A stretch of DNA of 64,000 bases from Alphaproteobacteria bacterium (GTDB lineage: Bacteria; Pseudomonadota; Alphaproteobacteria; Micavibrionales; Micavibrionaceae), in assembly GCA_020443295.1 (NCBI GenBank), contig JAGRIJ010000066.1, positions 1 through 64,000 on the forward strand, in the 5' to 3' direction. The position numbers and the translations under genes are program-made. Shown here piece after piece: positions 34,997 through 44,782 of the stretch (the stretch's first letter is position 1; the number at the start of each line of letters is the position of its first letter). Below the pieces are notes generated by a model. The model was not told where the DNA came from. It did no database searches and saw only the letters and a list, made by a program, of their open reading frames with translations.

Positions 34997-37788
34997 TGGG
35001 GTTTTTATCTAACATGGTTTTTCTGCAGCCGTGGATCTTACCTGCGCTGCTGGTACTGCCTTTGCTCTGGTATCTTCTGCGAGTTACGCCGCCCGTTCCG
35101 CGGGTGATCTATTTTCCTGCCACGCGTCTTCTGGCTGGTCTGGTTTCCGAGGAGCAAACCCCCAATAAAACTCCCTGGTGGATTCTGCTTCTGCGTCTTT
35201 TTATCGCCGCTCTTATTATTATTGCGTTGGCGCGTCCGGTCTATAATCCCGCCGAAAGCATTGAAGGGACAGGTCCCGTGAGGCTCGTGATCGACAACAG
35301 CTGGGCCGGGGCGCAGACATGGACCCTTCAGATGAGCGCTGCCGAGGAAGCGCTCAAGCAAGCGTCGCGGGAACAACGGGAATTGTACATCCTGACGACC
35401 GCGCCTTTACCGGGAGAGAAGGAACCTCTTTATAAAGGTCCCATGGTTTATCAGGAGGCCCTTTCGGTTCTGCGGGGGCTGGGGGCGCAACCTTGGCCCG
35501 CCGATTACAAAGCAGCGCAAGCGCTCCTTCTTGAAAACAAGCCACCGCGCAGCACGAACAGCCTGTGGCTGGGAAGCGGACTGGATGAAGGCAATGCCAG
35601 CTTTCTTGTCCATACCCTGCAAACACAGGGAAGCCTTACCTATATAGGGCCGGAGCCCTACCGTCTGCCTCTTCTTTTACGTCCCGCGCAAGAGAAGCCC
35701 AGCCAATCTTTGGAGGAGCAGCGCGCTTTCGTTCGGGTTTCCATCGATGCTCCTTCCGGTATTCCCGATCAGTTGCCTGTCCCGGTTCAGGCGCTTTCTC
35801 GCGACAACCAGATTCAGGATATCCAGACCGTTACATTGAAAAGCAGCCAACTGCCGCAGAATGTTTTGTTTGATATTCCCGATACGCTTCGCAACGATAC
35901 CGGGTTTTTCAGGATCAGCGGCATGAAGGGCGCAGGCAGCGTCTTTTTACTGGATGACCAGTTTCAGAAACGGCATGTAGGAATTGCGCAACCTGCTGAA
36001 GATACGGATACTTCTCCCTTGATCAATGCGGGGTTTTACCTTAAACGCGCCCTGGAACCTACCGCGACACTTACTACGGATACGCTTGATCAGCTTCTGA
36101 AGATGGATAACCTGTCGGCGATCATCCTTCCCGATGTCGGGGCGATGCCGTCCGATACCCTTAACGCTCTTGAGCAATGGGTGCGTAAAGGCGGACTCTT
36201 GCTTCGTTTCTCGGGACCGAATCTCAGTGAAGCACAGAGCGAGCAATATCTTCTCCCCGTCCGGCTGCGTGCCGGGGGGCGTGCGCTTGACGGATCGCTT
36301 TCGTGGGAAAAACCGCAAACCATCGCACCGTTCGAGCCCAACAGCCCTTTTTACGGGCTGAGGATCCCGCCGGACATAAAAGTGCGTCAACAGGTTCTGG
36401 CCGATCCCGCCCAGGATCTGGAAGGAAAGGTCTGGGCGCGCCTGGAGGATGGTACACCGCTTATTACCGGTATGCCTCTGGATAGCGGTCTGGTGGTCCT
36501 GATTCATACCACCGCGACGCCGGACTGGTCCGATCTGGCGCTTTCAGGGCTTTATGTCGATCTTCTCAACAGGATCATCAAACTTGCCGGTCATTCGGTA
36601 AAAACTCTGAACGTAAACCAGAGTTATCTGGAGCCGGTTCAGGTTCTGGACGGGAACGGTTCGCTTGGGCCGCCTCCGGGTTATGTGCAATCCCTGCCCG
36701 CCGACTCGATCGAGAGTTTTGTTCCCGACTCCACTCATCCGCCGGGCATTTACGGTGCGGGCGGATTCCAATTTGCGCTGAATGTCGGCGGGGCCTTGCC
36801 GCCGTTGAAAGCTCTGGGTCGGCTGCCTTCGGGAGTGACGCAGAAATTTTACGACATGGATTATGAAATCGATCTGATGCCGCGGCTTTTGTGGTTTGCC
36901 CTGATTCTTTATTTAATCGACTGGCTGGTCATGATCGTTATCCTCTCGGGAGGGCTTTTTCCTATCATGTCCGGGCGCCGCAAGCGGGGATTTAGTTTTC
37001 CGTGCCTGATTTTGGCGCTAAGCGTTCTTTTGCCTTCTTCCGCGTTCGGGCAAGCGATTGACGAAGCGATGGAGAAGGACATTAAATACGCAAACGGGTT
37101 TTATCTTGCGTATGTGAAAAGCGGAGATTCTTCGCTTGACGCCATCACCCAGCAGGGACTTGAAAGCCTTTCGGAAGTTCTGACCCGGCGCACATCCGTG
37201 GAACCGGACGGCGTTGTCGGCGTGAATCCTGATACGGATAATCTTGCGTTCTTTCCCCTGCTCTACTGGGCCGTGGCCTCCGGAAAAGTTCCTTATTCCG
37301 GCAAGGGGATGCAAAACATCCAGAATTATCTGGATCACGGCGGAACCATTCTTTTCGATACCCGCGACCAGAGCAGTTCCAGCAGCTATGCCGAGACGGA
37401 AAATGCCCGGACCCTGCGGCAAATGACAGGATCTCTTAATATCCCCCCCCTGATCCCGGTACCGAAGGACCATGTGCTGACCCGCTCCTTTTATCTTCTT
37501 GAAGACTTTCCGGGGCGTTATACCGGGGGAACGGTATGGGTCGAGCAACACAGCGTGAGCGGCCGGGATAACGTTTCCTCCGTCATTATCGGGGGGAATG
37601 ACTGGGCGGGCTCGTGGGCGACATCCGGGGCCGGATCCTCGCACCGGCAGGCCATGCTGTTCGGAGGGTCCCGGCAGGAGGAAATAGCGCTGCGTTTTGG
37701 CGTGAATGTCGTGATGTACGCCCTGACCGGGAATTACAAAAACGATCAGGTGCATCTTCCCCATATTCTCAAACGGCTAGAACGATAA
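34993..37788 (+). CDS. BatA-like N-terminal / DUF4159 membrane protein
   Basis: A 931-residue protein. Two N-terminal membrane helices (about 14-30 and 55-75) are typical of the aerotolerance (BatA) N-domain. A long periplasmic part includes a glutamine-amidotransferase-like region around residues 330-420 (AIILPDVGAMPSDTLNALEQWV). A third helix pair lies at about 630-680 (LLWFALILYLIDWLVMIVIL). The C-terminal ~220 residues are DUF4159, with DIKYANGFYLAYVKSGD, NYLDHGGTILFDTRDQ and VVMYALTGNYKNDQ. Fits a MoxR-linked envelope complex. Confidence 0.9.
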   Translation: MMGFLSNMVFLQPWILPALLVLPLLWYLLRVTPPVPRVIYFPATRLLAGLVSEEQTPNKTPWWILLLRLFIAALIIIALARPVYNPAESIEGTGPVRLVIDNSWAGAQTWTLQMSAAEEALKQASREQRELYILTTAPLPGEKEPLYKGPMVYQEALSVLRGLGAQPWPADYKAAQALLLENKPPRSTNSLWLGSGLDEGNASFLVHTLQTQGSLTYIGPEPYRLPLLLRPAQEKPSQSLEEQRAFVRVSIDAPSGIPDQLPVPVQALSRDNQIQDIQTVTLKSSQLPQNVLFDIPDTLRNDTGFFRISGMKGAGSVFLLDDQFQKRHVGIAQPAEDTDTSPLINAGFYLKRALEPTATLTTDTLDQLLKMDNLSAIILPDVGAMPSDTLNALEQWVRKGGLLLRFSGPNLSEAQSEQYLLPVRLRAGGRALDGSLSWEKPQTIAPFEPNSPFYGLRIPPDIKVRQQVLADPAQDLEGKVWARLEDGTPLITGMPLDSGLVVLIHTTATPDWSDLALSGLYVDLLNRIIKLAGHSVKTLNVNQSYLEPVQVLDGNGSLGPPPGYVQSLPADSIESFVPDSTHPPGIYGAGGFQFALNVGGALPPLKALGRLPSGVTQKFYDMDYEIDLMPRLLWFALILYLIDWLVMIVILSGGLFPIMSGRRKRGFSFPCLILALSVLLPSSAFGQAIDEAMEKDIKYANGFYLAYVKSGDSSLDAITQQGLESLSEVLTRRTSVEPDGVVGVNPDTDNLAFFPLLYWAVASGKVPYSGKGMQNIQNYLDHGGTILFDTRDQSSSSSYAETENARTLRQMTGSLNIPPLIPVPKDHVLTRSFYLLEDFPGRYTGGTVWVEQHSVSGRDNVSSVIIGGNDWAGSWATSGAGSSHRQAMLFGGSRQEEIALRFGVNVVMYALTGNYKNDQVHLPHILKRLER

Positions 37789-37801
37789 GGCAGGAAGAGA
37801 G

Positions 37802-39895
37802 ATGGACGGACCGGCGCTTAGATTGCACTTTTCCCCTTACATCGACGAGGTGTGGCTGATCGTTTTTGCGGTCGCGGGCGCTCTTTTTGTTGCTGCGGCA
37901 TTCTGGCGGACGCGCCGCGCTCTTGTTTTCCGGGCTGTCACTCTCGCGCTTTTTATACTGATCCTTATGAATCCCTCCCTTCTCAGCGAGGAAAGAAAAG
38001 GTGTCAGCGATGTTGCCGTCGTCGTTGTCGACCGCAGCGCCAGCCAGACCATGGGAAAACGAACAGAGCGGACGGACCGCGCGCTTGCCTCGGTGAAAGA
38101 GCAGCTTGAAGAGATCGACGGGCTAGACCTGAGGATCATCGAGGCGCCCGAAACGGGCAGCCTTGAAAACCGAACCAAGCTGTTTGACGTTCTTGATCCG
38201 GCTTTTGCAAGCATCCCCCAACAGCGGCGCGCCGGGGTCATTTTTATCTCCGATGGACAAATCCATGACGTCCCCCAGAATGCCGGACAGTTCACACAAT
38301 ATGGGCCTGTCAGTGTTTTGCTGAGCGGTGAGCGCAATGAGAAAGACCGGCAGATCGTTATTACCAATGCGCCCAGTTACGGGCTTGTCGGACAGTCCGT
38401 CGACGTCAAATACAAGATCGAGGATACAAGGAACATCGGCGCATCGAGCGCTGTCGTGACGTTTACCCGGCATGACGGGAGCACAGAACGGTTTAACGTG
38501 CCCGTCAATACGGAGCAGACTTTAAGCCTGCCGATCGAAAATTCGGGCCAGAATGTTTTTGAAATCGAAGTTCAGAAAGTCGATGGAGAACTGACCTATG
38601 CCAATAACAAGGCGGCGCTTCTTGTCAACGGCGTGCGAGACCGCCTCCGCGTGTTGCTGGTTTCCGGAAAACCGCATGCGGGCGGGCGGACATGGCGGGA
38701 TTTGCTGACCTCCGATCCGGGGGTCGATCTTGTTCACTTCACGATCCTGCGCGAGCCGCAGAAGCTGGATCTTACGCCGCAGGACGAACTTTCGCTTATC
38801 GCTTTTCCGTTCAGGGAGCTGTTTGAAATCAAGCTTTATGATTTTGACCTGATTATATTCGACCGTTATCACCTCAACCGCATCCTGCCGAATATGTATT
38901 TCGACAATATCGCAAAGTATGTCGAGGAAGGCGGCGCTTTCCTTGAAGCCAGCGGCCCCTCTTTTGCCGGAGAAGATTCAATTTACATGACCAGCCTGAT
39001 GTCCATTCTTCCGGGCAGTCCAACCGGGGATGTGATCGACCGCCCGTTTAAACCGACCCCGACCGATCTGGGACGCCGGCATCCGGTTACGGACAGTCTT
39101 GTCTGGGGCGATTATCATTCCAAGGATAAGGGTGTTCCTTCATGGGGGCGCTGGCTGCGGCAGGTTGACCTTCACCGGGAAAGCGGCGATGTGCTCATGA
39201 ACGGGGTCGACGGCAAACCGCTTTTGATCCTCGACCGGGTTAAAAAAGGCCGGGTGGCCCAGATTGCGAGCGATCAGATCTGGCTCTGGTCGAGAGGCTT
39301 TGAGAGCGGCGGTCCGCATGCAGAATTGCTGCGCCGGGTCGTGCACTGGCTGATGAAAGAACCGGAACTTGATGAGCGCGCGCTCAGCGTTCTGGTCGAC
39401 CGCAATACGATTATTGTCCGAAAACACATCTATGATCAGGACAAGGAAACGATCAAGATGACGACTCCGGACGGTCAAAGCAGCACGTTCAATCTTACCT
39501 CTACTCCCGAAGGGTGGCTTGAGCACAAAGTGAGCGCCAGCGCGCTGGGGATTTACGCCTTTGAGGATTCGAGCGGAGAGCGGCGTTACGCCATTATCGG
39601 AGATATCAACCCGCCCGAACTTTTCAGCGTGAAAACCACATCCGAGAAGCTTGAACCCGTGCTTACCGCTTCAAAGGGAGGGGCGGTCTGGCTTAGCGAT
39701 GTTCCCGAGCCGCGGGTGCGGCTTCTGTCCAACAGCCGCAATTACGCCGGCAATAACTGGGTCGGCCTAAGACGCAACAACGATTATACGGTGACTGGCG
39801 TAAAGGATATTCCTCTTATGCCGGAATGGATGAGTCTCTTGTTGCTCTTTTGTGTCCTAACCTTCGCGTGGTGGCGAGAAGGGCAATTTAAATAG
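37802..39895 (+). CDS. VWA-like / glutamine-amidotransferase-like membrane protein
   Basis: A 697-residue protein with two N-terminal membrane helices and one at the C-terminus (LMPEWMSLLLLFCVLTFAWW). VVVVDRSASQ near residues 75-84 is a DxSxS-type metal-ion site as in VWA domains, and GVIFISDGQIHD near 145-156 is a VWA strand. A class I amidotransferase-like domain lies around residues 280-400 (LLVSGKPHAGGRTWRDLL; IAKYVEEGGAFLEASGPSF), without a clear catalytic Cys. It closes the moxR cluster, 13 bp after the DUF4159 gene. Its start follows GGAAGAGAG. Confidence 0.88.
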   Translation: MDGPALRLHFSPYIDEVWLIVFAVAGALFVAAAFWRTRRALVFRAVTLALFILILMNPSLLSEERKGVSDVAVVVVDRSASQTMGKRTERTDRALASVKEQLEEIDGLDLRIIEAPETGSLENRTKLFDVLDPAFASIPQQRRAGVIFISDGQIHDVPQNAGQFTQYGPVSVLLSGERNEKDRQIVITNAPSYGLVGQSVDVKYKIEDTRNIGASSAVVTFTRHDGSTERFNVPVNTEQTLSLPIENSGQNVFEIEVQKVDGELTYANNKAALLVNGVRDRLRVLLVSGKPHAGGRTWRDLLTSDPGVDLVHFTILREPQKLDLTPQDELSLIAFPFRELFEIKLYDFDLIIFDRYHLNRILPNMYFDNIAKYVEEGGAFLEASGPSFAGEDSIYMTSLMSILPGSPTGDVIDRPFKPTPTDLGRRHPVTDSLVWGDYHSKDKGVPSWGRWLRQVDLHRESGDVLMNGVDGKPLLILDRVKKGRVAQIASDQIWLWSRGFESGGPHAELLRRVVHWLMKEPELDERALSVLVDRNTIIVRKHIYDQDKETIKMTTPDGQSSTFNLTSTPEGWLEHKVSASALGIYAFEDSSGERRYAIIGDINPPELFSVKTTSEKLEPVLTASKGGAVWLSDVPEPRVRLLSNSRNYAGNNWVGLRRNNDYTVTGVKDIPLMPEWMSLLLLFCVLTFAWWREGQFK

Positions 39896-39902
39896 CACGC
39901 TT

Positions 39903-41843
39903 TTACGCCCGTTTTTTCTTTTTGCGGGCTGCGGGTTTTGCCTGCCGGGTTTTGCCGTGAACAGTCAGGACCGATGATATCTGCTGCGATAACACTTCGC
40001 GCGAGAGCGGCTTTTTCAAAATCGCCTTGATAGCCGGGTGGGTCTTGGCAATGTCCTCAAGCTGCTGCTGGGCGTACCCCGTCAGCATGATGAACGGGAT
40101 TTCAGGAAAGTCAAAATGAACCTGGTGCACCAGTTCGGTTCCGCTCATCTTTGGCATGTTCTCGTCGGTAATCACGAGATCAAACTTTCCGGGATTCTCC
40201 CTTAGCAGATCGAGCGCTTCCAGACCCGTTGCACAATCTTCGGCCTCGTATCCCAACCGTGTGAGCATCCCCATCATCATTTCGCGCACGTTGTCCTGAT
40301 CTTCAACCAACAAAATCTGTGCCCCTGTATGAGAGTCAAGGTCGGCGGTTTCCGCGGAGCCTGATTTTTTTGTTGCCACGGCAGCCGAAATGACCATTTT
40401 CTCGTCAGCAGGGAAATAAAGATCAAATGTCGTTCCCTGACCCAGCGTGCTTTCTATGATCATCGCGGCCTGATGTCCGACGATCACGCCATGGACGGTT
40501 GCCATTCCCAACCCTGTTCCCTTGTTGACGGGCTTGGTTGTAAAGAACGGCTCAAAAATATGTTCCATGACCACACGGCTCATGCCGCACCCGGAATCGG
40601 AGAGGTGCAACCTGACATAAGGCAGACCCTCGGCAACATGGCCCAGCACAAGACGGGTTTTACCCGCTTCGAGATCCTCTATCCAGGTGGGGGGCTGTTC
40701 CTGCGTGCCGGGCAAGTGATCCCAGATGGCATCGGGGAAAGGAAACTCGTCGGAAAATTCCAGAGATACTCCGATGCGGATTTCACCCTTGTTGGTATCG
40801 ATCGCATCCCGAGCGTTCACGCAGAGATTCATAAAAGCCTGCATAATCTGCGATGCGTTTCCGTTGATAACCGCCTTGGGGGCTTCGAAATCCGTTTCGA
40901 TCTCAATAGTTTTGGGGAGGCTGGCCTTGAGAATATTGACGGTTTCCTGTAAGGAGAGAACAATATCCACCGGTTCCTTGGCGCTGGCCTTGCGGCGTGA
41001 AAAAGCCAGCATCTGGTCGACCAGTGCTTTTGCTTCCCGCCCGGCCGCCAGAATATTCTTTGCATATTTTTGCTGCTCCGATCCTTCCTTGAGGTCCTCC
41101 TCCAGAAATTCCGCGTAACCGGAAATCGCCGCCAGAATATTGTTGAAGTCATGAGCGATGCCCCCGGCCAGACGGCCGACCGCCTCCATCTTCTGGGCCT
41201 GATAAAACTGCTCTTCGAGATGCTTTTTATCCTTTTCGTTTTTCAGCCGCTCGGTGACATCGCGGGTGGTTCCGATCAGCCCCCCATCGGGAAGGCGCGA
41301 CAGAGAAATATCCAGCCAACGGTGCCCGTCTTCTTCCAGATCGATATCCAGCGGCCCCTGCCAGAAGCCTTCCTTTTCAAGCGCGGGAATAATGTTATCG
41401 CGCACTTTCTGGGCATAATTTTCAGGAAATAACTTGAGCCAGCTTTCGCCGATAAACTGATCCTCGGCCTCCTGCGGTATCCCGTAAATCATGAACAGCG
41501 CGTTGTTCATATAGGTCAACTCGCCGTCCGGATTGATAATCGCTATGCCTTCCTGCGATGCTTCAATCGCCATCAGGCGGTTACCGAGCAAATCGTGCGC
41601 GGCCTGATGCTCTTGCAGCAACTGCGCATGATTTTTTTGCGAGCGTCCTTCAAAAACCAGCATGAAAACACTCCAGAGCAAAAGCCCTAAGAGACATGCG
41701 AATAAAATGATTGCCGCAGGAAAGCCTTCCGAATGCTGGCTCTGAGCAAAAGAGGCGGCAATCAATGCCAGAATTGACAAGATGACTGTTGCGAGGGCCG
41801 GAAAAGAGAGCGGAACATCCGAATCTGTTGGTTTACGCTTCAT
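39903..41843 (-). CDS. hybrid sensor histidine kinase (PAS-HisKA-HATPase-REC)
   Basis: A 646-residue membrane kinase. Two helices (about 13-33 and 43-63), then a PAS domain (~90-200, with GTTRDVTERLKNEKD at its end), a HisKA domain with His231 in GGIAHDFNN, HATPase motifs (NLCVNARDAI, LSDSGCGM, GTGLGMATVHG) and a C-terminal receiver (LLVEDQDNVREMMM; LVITDENMPKMSG). A Lys/Arg tail ends it. It resembles CckA in domain order but is a separate paralogue. The LuxR-type regulator gene lies upstream on the same strand. Confidence 0.93.
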   Translation of the reverse strand: MKRKPTDSDVPLSFPALATVILSILALIAASFAQSQHSEGFPAAIILFACLLGLLLWSVFMLVFEGRSQKNHAQLLQEHQAAHDLLGNRLMAIEASQEGIAIINPDGELTYMNNALFMIYGIPQEAEDQFIGESWLKLFPENYAQKVRDNIIPALEKEGFWQGPLDIDLEEDGHRWLDISLSRLPDGGLIGTTRDVTERLKNEKDKKHLEEQFYQAQKMEAVGRLAGGIAHDFNNILAAISGYAEFLEEDLKEGSEQQKYAKNILAAGREAKALVDQMLAFSRRKASAKEPVDIVLSLQETVNILKASLPKTIEIETDFEAPKAVINGNASQIMQAFMNLCVNARDAIDTNKGEIRIGVSLEFSDEFPFPDAIWDHLPGTQEQPPTWIEDLEAGKTRLVLGHVAEGLPYVRLHLSDSGCGMSRVVMEHIFEPFFTTKPVNKGTGLGMATVHGVIVGHQAAMIIESTLGQGTTFDLYFPADEKMVISAAVATKKSGSAETADLDSHTGAQILLVEDQDNVREMMMGMLTRLGYEAEDCATGLEALDLLRENPGKFDLVITDENMPKMSGTELVHQVHFDFPEIPFIMLTGYAQQQLEDIAKTHPAIKAILKKPLSREVLSQQISSVLTVHGKTRQAKPAARKKKKRA

Positions 41844-41877
41844 CGGGATTATATCTCTGTCACAGGCTTTTATCCGC

Positions 41878-42588
41878 CTATGTCTGAAGAGTTTCTGACG
41901 AGATTCCGGAATCCCTTAATTTAAGGGCGGCCTGTGTGCGGTTTTTAACGCCGAGTTTACGGCAGATGCTGCGCACATGAAGTTTGACGGTGACAATTTT
42001 CAACCCGAGCGCATCGGCGATTTCCTGGTTGGTTGTTCCTTTGGCCAGAAAGGCCACGATCTGCCTTTCCCTGGGCGTCAAACCAAGATCTTCCATAATT
42101 TTTTTTAGATCCTCGGGGCTTTTTTCGTCCGTATTATTGTTGCTGATCGTCTGGGCCGGTTTTGGATCATTATAGTAAGACGGGGCATAACCGGAATGAT
42201 TGTCATCAAGGGGAACAAAAGGCTTGCCCGATAAAACCTGACGGATTCCGCTTAAAAGCGATTTCCCGGAGAGCGTTTTTGGAAAATATCCGCTGGCGCC
42301 CATTTCAATGCTGGTTTTCACATCTTCGGGCTCCGCCACGCCGGACATAATCGCCACGGGTTTGTCCGGGTACTTTTCGCGGATAAATTTAAGGCCTTCA
42401 AATCCATTCATTCCCGGCATTCTGAAATCCAGAACCACCAGATCGTAGTCGCATTCATCGGCAAGAATTTTCCGGGTTTCATGGAAATCCTTGGCTAAAG
42501 ATACATGCGCGCCGGGGTAGGCGCGTTCTATGTATTGCACCAAAGTATCACGAAAGAGCGTGTGATCGTCAGCAATCAGAAGTTTCAT
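41878..42588 (-). CDS. NarL/LuxR-family response regulator
   Basis: A 236-residue regulator. The receiver has KLLIADDHTLFRDTL, the phospho-acceptor Asp in DLVVLDFRMPGMNG near residue 54, and the conserved Lys region FPKTLSG. The C-terminal LuxR helix-turn-helix is LTPRERQIVAFLAKGTTNQE through VTVKLHVRSICRKLG. Encoded 34 bp upstream of the hybrid kinase, its likely partner. Targets are unknown. Confidence 0.93.
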   Translation of the reverse strand: MKLLIADDHTLFRDTLVQYIERAYPGAHVSLAKDFHETRKILADECDYDLVVLDFRMPGMNGFEGLKFIREKYPDKPVAIMSGVAEPEDVKTSIEMGASGYFPKTLSGKSLLSGIRQVLSGKPFVPLDDNHSGYAPSYYNDPKPAQTISNNNTDEKSPEDLKKIMEDLGLTPRERQIVAFLAKGTTNQEIADALGLKIVTVKLHVRSICRKLGVKNRTQAALKLRDSGISSETLQT

Positions 42589-42718
42589 TTTTTAACGTGT
42601 TGAAAAATAAAGAATTTAGTAAAACTGCCCTTATAACCAAAGTATATATTACCTGATGAATATTAATAAGCAGATAATTTAAAAGCGCATATATATGTAT
42701 GTCGTCGAGTGTTTTGCC

Positions 42719-44701
42719 TTAATCACTTCCTGCGACAAACAGAACCTGATCCGGGTCGTTTTGAATCCCTTTTAAACGCAACCTGTAGACGTATAAACCT
42801 TCGAGAACGCGCTGGACATAGTTGCGGGTTTCCGAAAAGGGAATCAGCTCGATCCAGTCTATCAGACTGATCTGGGATGTGCGCGGGTCGCCATATGTCT
42901 CGATCCATTTATCGACGCGGCCGGGCCCTGCGTTATAGGCAGCGATGGCTAACGGATAAGAGTTGTCATATCTTTTCAGCAGCCCCCGAAGATACGTTGT
43001 TCCCAGCAGAATATTATGGGCCGGTTTTTCTGTCAGCCAGCTGACATCATGCGTAATCCCCAGTTTTCGGGCTGTGTCTTTTGCTGTTCCGGGCATTAGC
43101 TGCATGAGCCCCTGCGCTCCTGCGGGGCTGGAAGCTTTATAATCGAACATGCTTTCCTGACGGATCAGGGCATGGATGAGGGCCCATTCGATATCGTCGA
43201 TTCCCTGAACCCACTTGGTGATCGTCGGGTAAGACTGCGCAGTCAGGAAAAGCCCCTTGCTGGTCGCTTTCTTCGCAATCCTTATCGCCTGGGCGGTCTG
43301 TCCCATTTGCGCGGCCAGTTCCGCGGCATATCGGTATGCTTTTGGCGTTCCCTCGCTATCGATAAACGCCTGAAGGAACCGTTCCGCATCGCCCTCTTCC
43401 CCTGCTGCGTGGAACAACTGGGCAATCTGGACAAGATCGTTGCGGGCGAATTTCTCCTTGTCGGAACGGGTCAAGGTGGGCGGCGCCACTTTCGGCAGAT
43501 GGTCCTGCATTCTCAGCTTGATGCTGGCCAGTTGCCCGTAATAGACGGTCTGATATGCGGCGGCTTTTTTAAACCAGCCGCGCGCCATATCCTGTTTTTT
43601 CATCGCCTCTGAGGCACGCCCCGCCCAATAGGCCGCGCGTGCCTTGCTGATCGGGGTTTCGACCTGCTGGTACATGGCTGTAAACCGTTCCAGAGCCTCA
43701 GTCGGCTTATCCATAAAGCGCAAGGCGAGCCAGCCCGACAGCCATTCAGCTTCGGCAAACGGCACACCTTCCTTTTGCATATGTTTTTCTGCCAGAAGAT
43801 AAGCGCTTTTGTAACTGCCCTGCTCCAGAAGCCTGCGGATGATAATTTCCCGTTCATCCCACCATTCTTCAGGATTCTGAACTTCCGAGGGGTCCGGCGC
43901 CTGATGAAGCAATTCCATGGCCCCAAAATCCTGATTATGTTTACGACGCCAGCGAATACGCTCGAACAGCAAGCCGGCGTCATTCTGCAGGTAACCCGGA
44001 ATTTTTTTGATCAGGCCTTCGACGTTTCTTTTATCCTGGGCAAGACCGATCCGGGCCTCGGCCAGTTCAGGATAGCCCTGTCCGAGCACACCCGCAATTG
44101 CGCGGGCGCTGTCGTAGCGATGATTGAGCAGGAGCGCGTCGAACCGGCGCTTGTGCGCGTCGAGAGTGAGATACTGGCCGTATTTCTGAAAGAGGTCGCG
44201 CTGCTGGTCCCGGCTGGTCAGGGTGCTGGCCCACCAGTCCACCATAAATTTCCTGGCGTCATCCTTTCGTCCCTGCTGGATCAGGGCATCCATATAGCGG
44301 CTCATCCCCTGGCTGCTTTTGGGGGGATAATCATTGAACCATGTGAGAACGTCTTCGCTGGGGAAATTGGGAGGCATAACTTCCTCTACCCGCGCCGTCA
44401 ATTTGGTGATGCCGGGCCAGTCGGGATTCTGGCGGATAAAGCGTGTCAGCGTTACAAACAGGCCGGGATCCCAGCTGCTGCGCACTTCGGTAAAAATCAG
44501 CCAATGATAGAGCTTGGCGGCCAGAGGATCGCGGCTTTCGGCAACGTATTTGCGCGCCTGCTCTTTTTTTCCTTCCCTGAAGGCCTGTATCGCAAGAACC
44601 GTATTCTTGCGCGCCTGGATGGTCTGGACGCGGCTGATTTCCGAATCTTTGGCAAAAAGCGGCGGTGCGTGCAAAAATGTTAACTGAAAAACCGTCAACA
44701 T
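42719..44701 (-). CDS. slt: soluble lytic murein transglycosylase (Slt70-like)
   Basis: About 660 residues. A hydrophobic N-terminus LTVFQLTFLHAPPLFAKD is a signal peptide. A long alpha-superhelical U/L domain with TPR-like helices follows. The C-terminal SLT catalytic domain has the active Glu in HALIRQESMFDYKASSPAGAQGLMQLMPGTA and later LLGTTYLRGLL and AIAAYNAGPGRVDKW. It cleaves peptidoglycan between MurNAc and GlcNAc. The start ATG at 44701 is tentative; the frame stays open further upstream into the dapA gene, which is divergent. Confidence 0.93.
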   Translation of the reverse strand: MLTVFQLTFLHAPPLFAKDSEISRVQTIQARKNTVLAIQAFREGKKEQARKYVAESRDPLAAKLYHWLIFTEVRSSWDPGLFVTLTRFIRQNPDWPGITKLTARVEEVMPPNFPSEDVLTWFNDYPPKSSQGMSRYMDALIQQGRKDDARKFMVDWWASTLTSRDQQRDLFQKYGQYLTLDAHKRRFDALLLNHRYDSARAIAGVLGQGYPELAEARIGLAQDKRNVEGLIKKIPGYLQNDAGLLFERIRWRRKHNQDFGAMELLHQAPDPSEVQNPEEWWDEREIIIRRLLEQGSYKSAYLLAEKHMQKEGVPFAEAEWLSGWLALRFMDKPTEALERFTAMYQQVETPISKARAAYWAGRASEAMKKQDMARGWFKKAAAYQTVYYGQLASIKLRMQDHLPKVAPPTLTRSDKEKFARNDLVQIAQLFHAAGEEGDAERFLQAFIDSEGTPKAYRYAAELAAQMGQTAQAIRIAKKATSKGLFLTAQSYPTITKWVQGIDDIEWALIHALIRQESMFDYKASSPAGAQGLMQLMPGTAKDTARKLGITHDVSWLTEKPAHNILLGTTYLRGLLKRYDNSYPLAIAAYNAGPGRVDKWIETYGDPRTSQISLIDWIELIPFSETRNYVQRVLEGLYVYRLRLKGIQNDPDQVLFVAGSD

Positions 44702-44782
44702 AGCGATCAGAGCCTTGCGCCGGGTGCGCCGAGGCGATAAATTGACAAAAATCGCGGGAATTGCCGGAAAGAAAGTCTTGTT

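Noticed and set aside
39926..39946. GCCCG/CGGGC inverted repeat as a terminator between the VWA-like gene and the hybrid kinase
   Set aside because: It lies inside the 3' coding end of the kinase gene and its T run is within the loop rather than after the stem.
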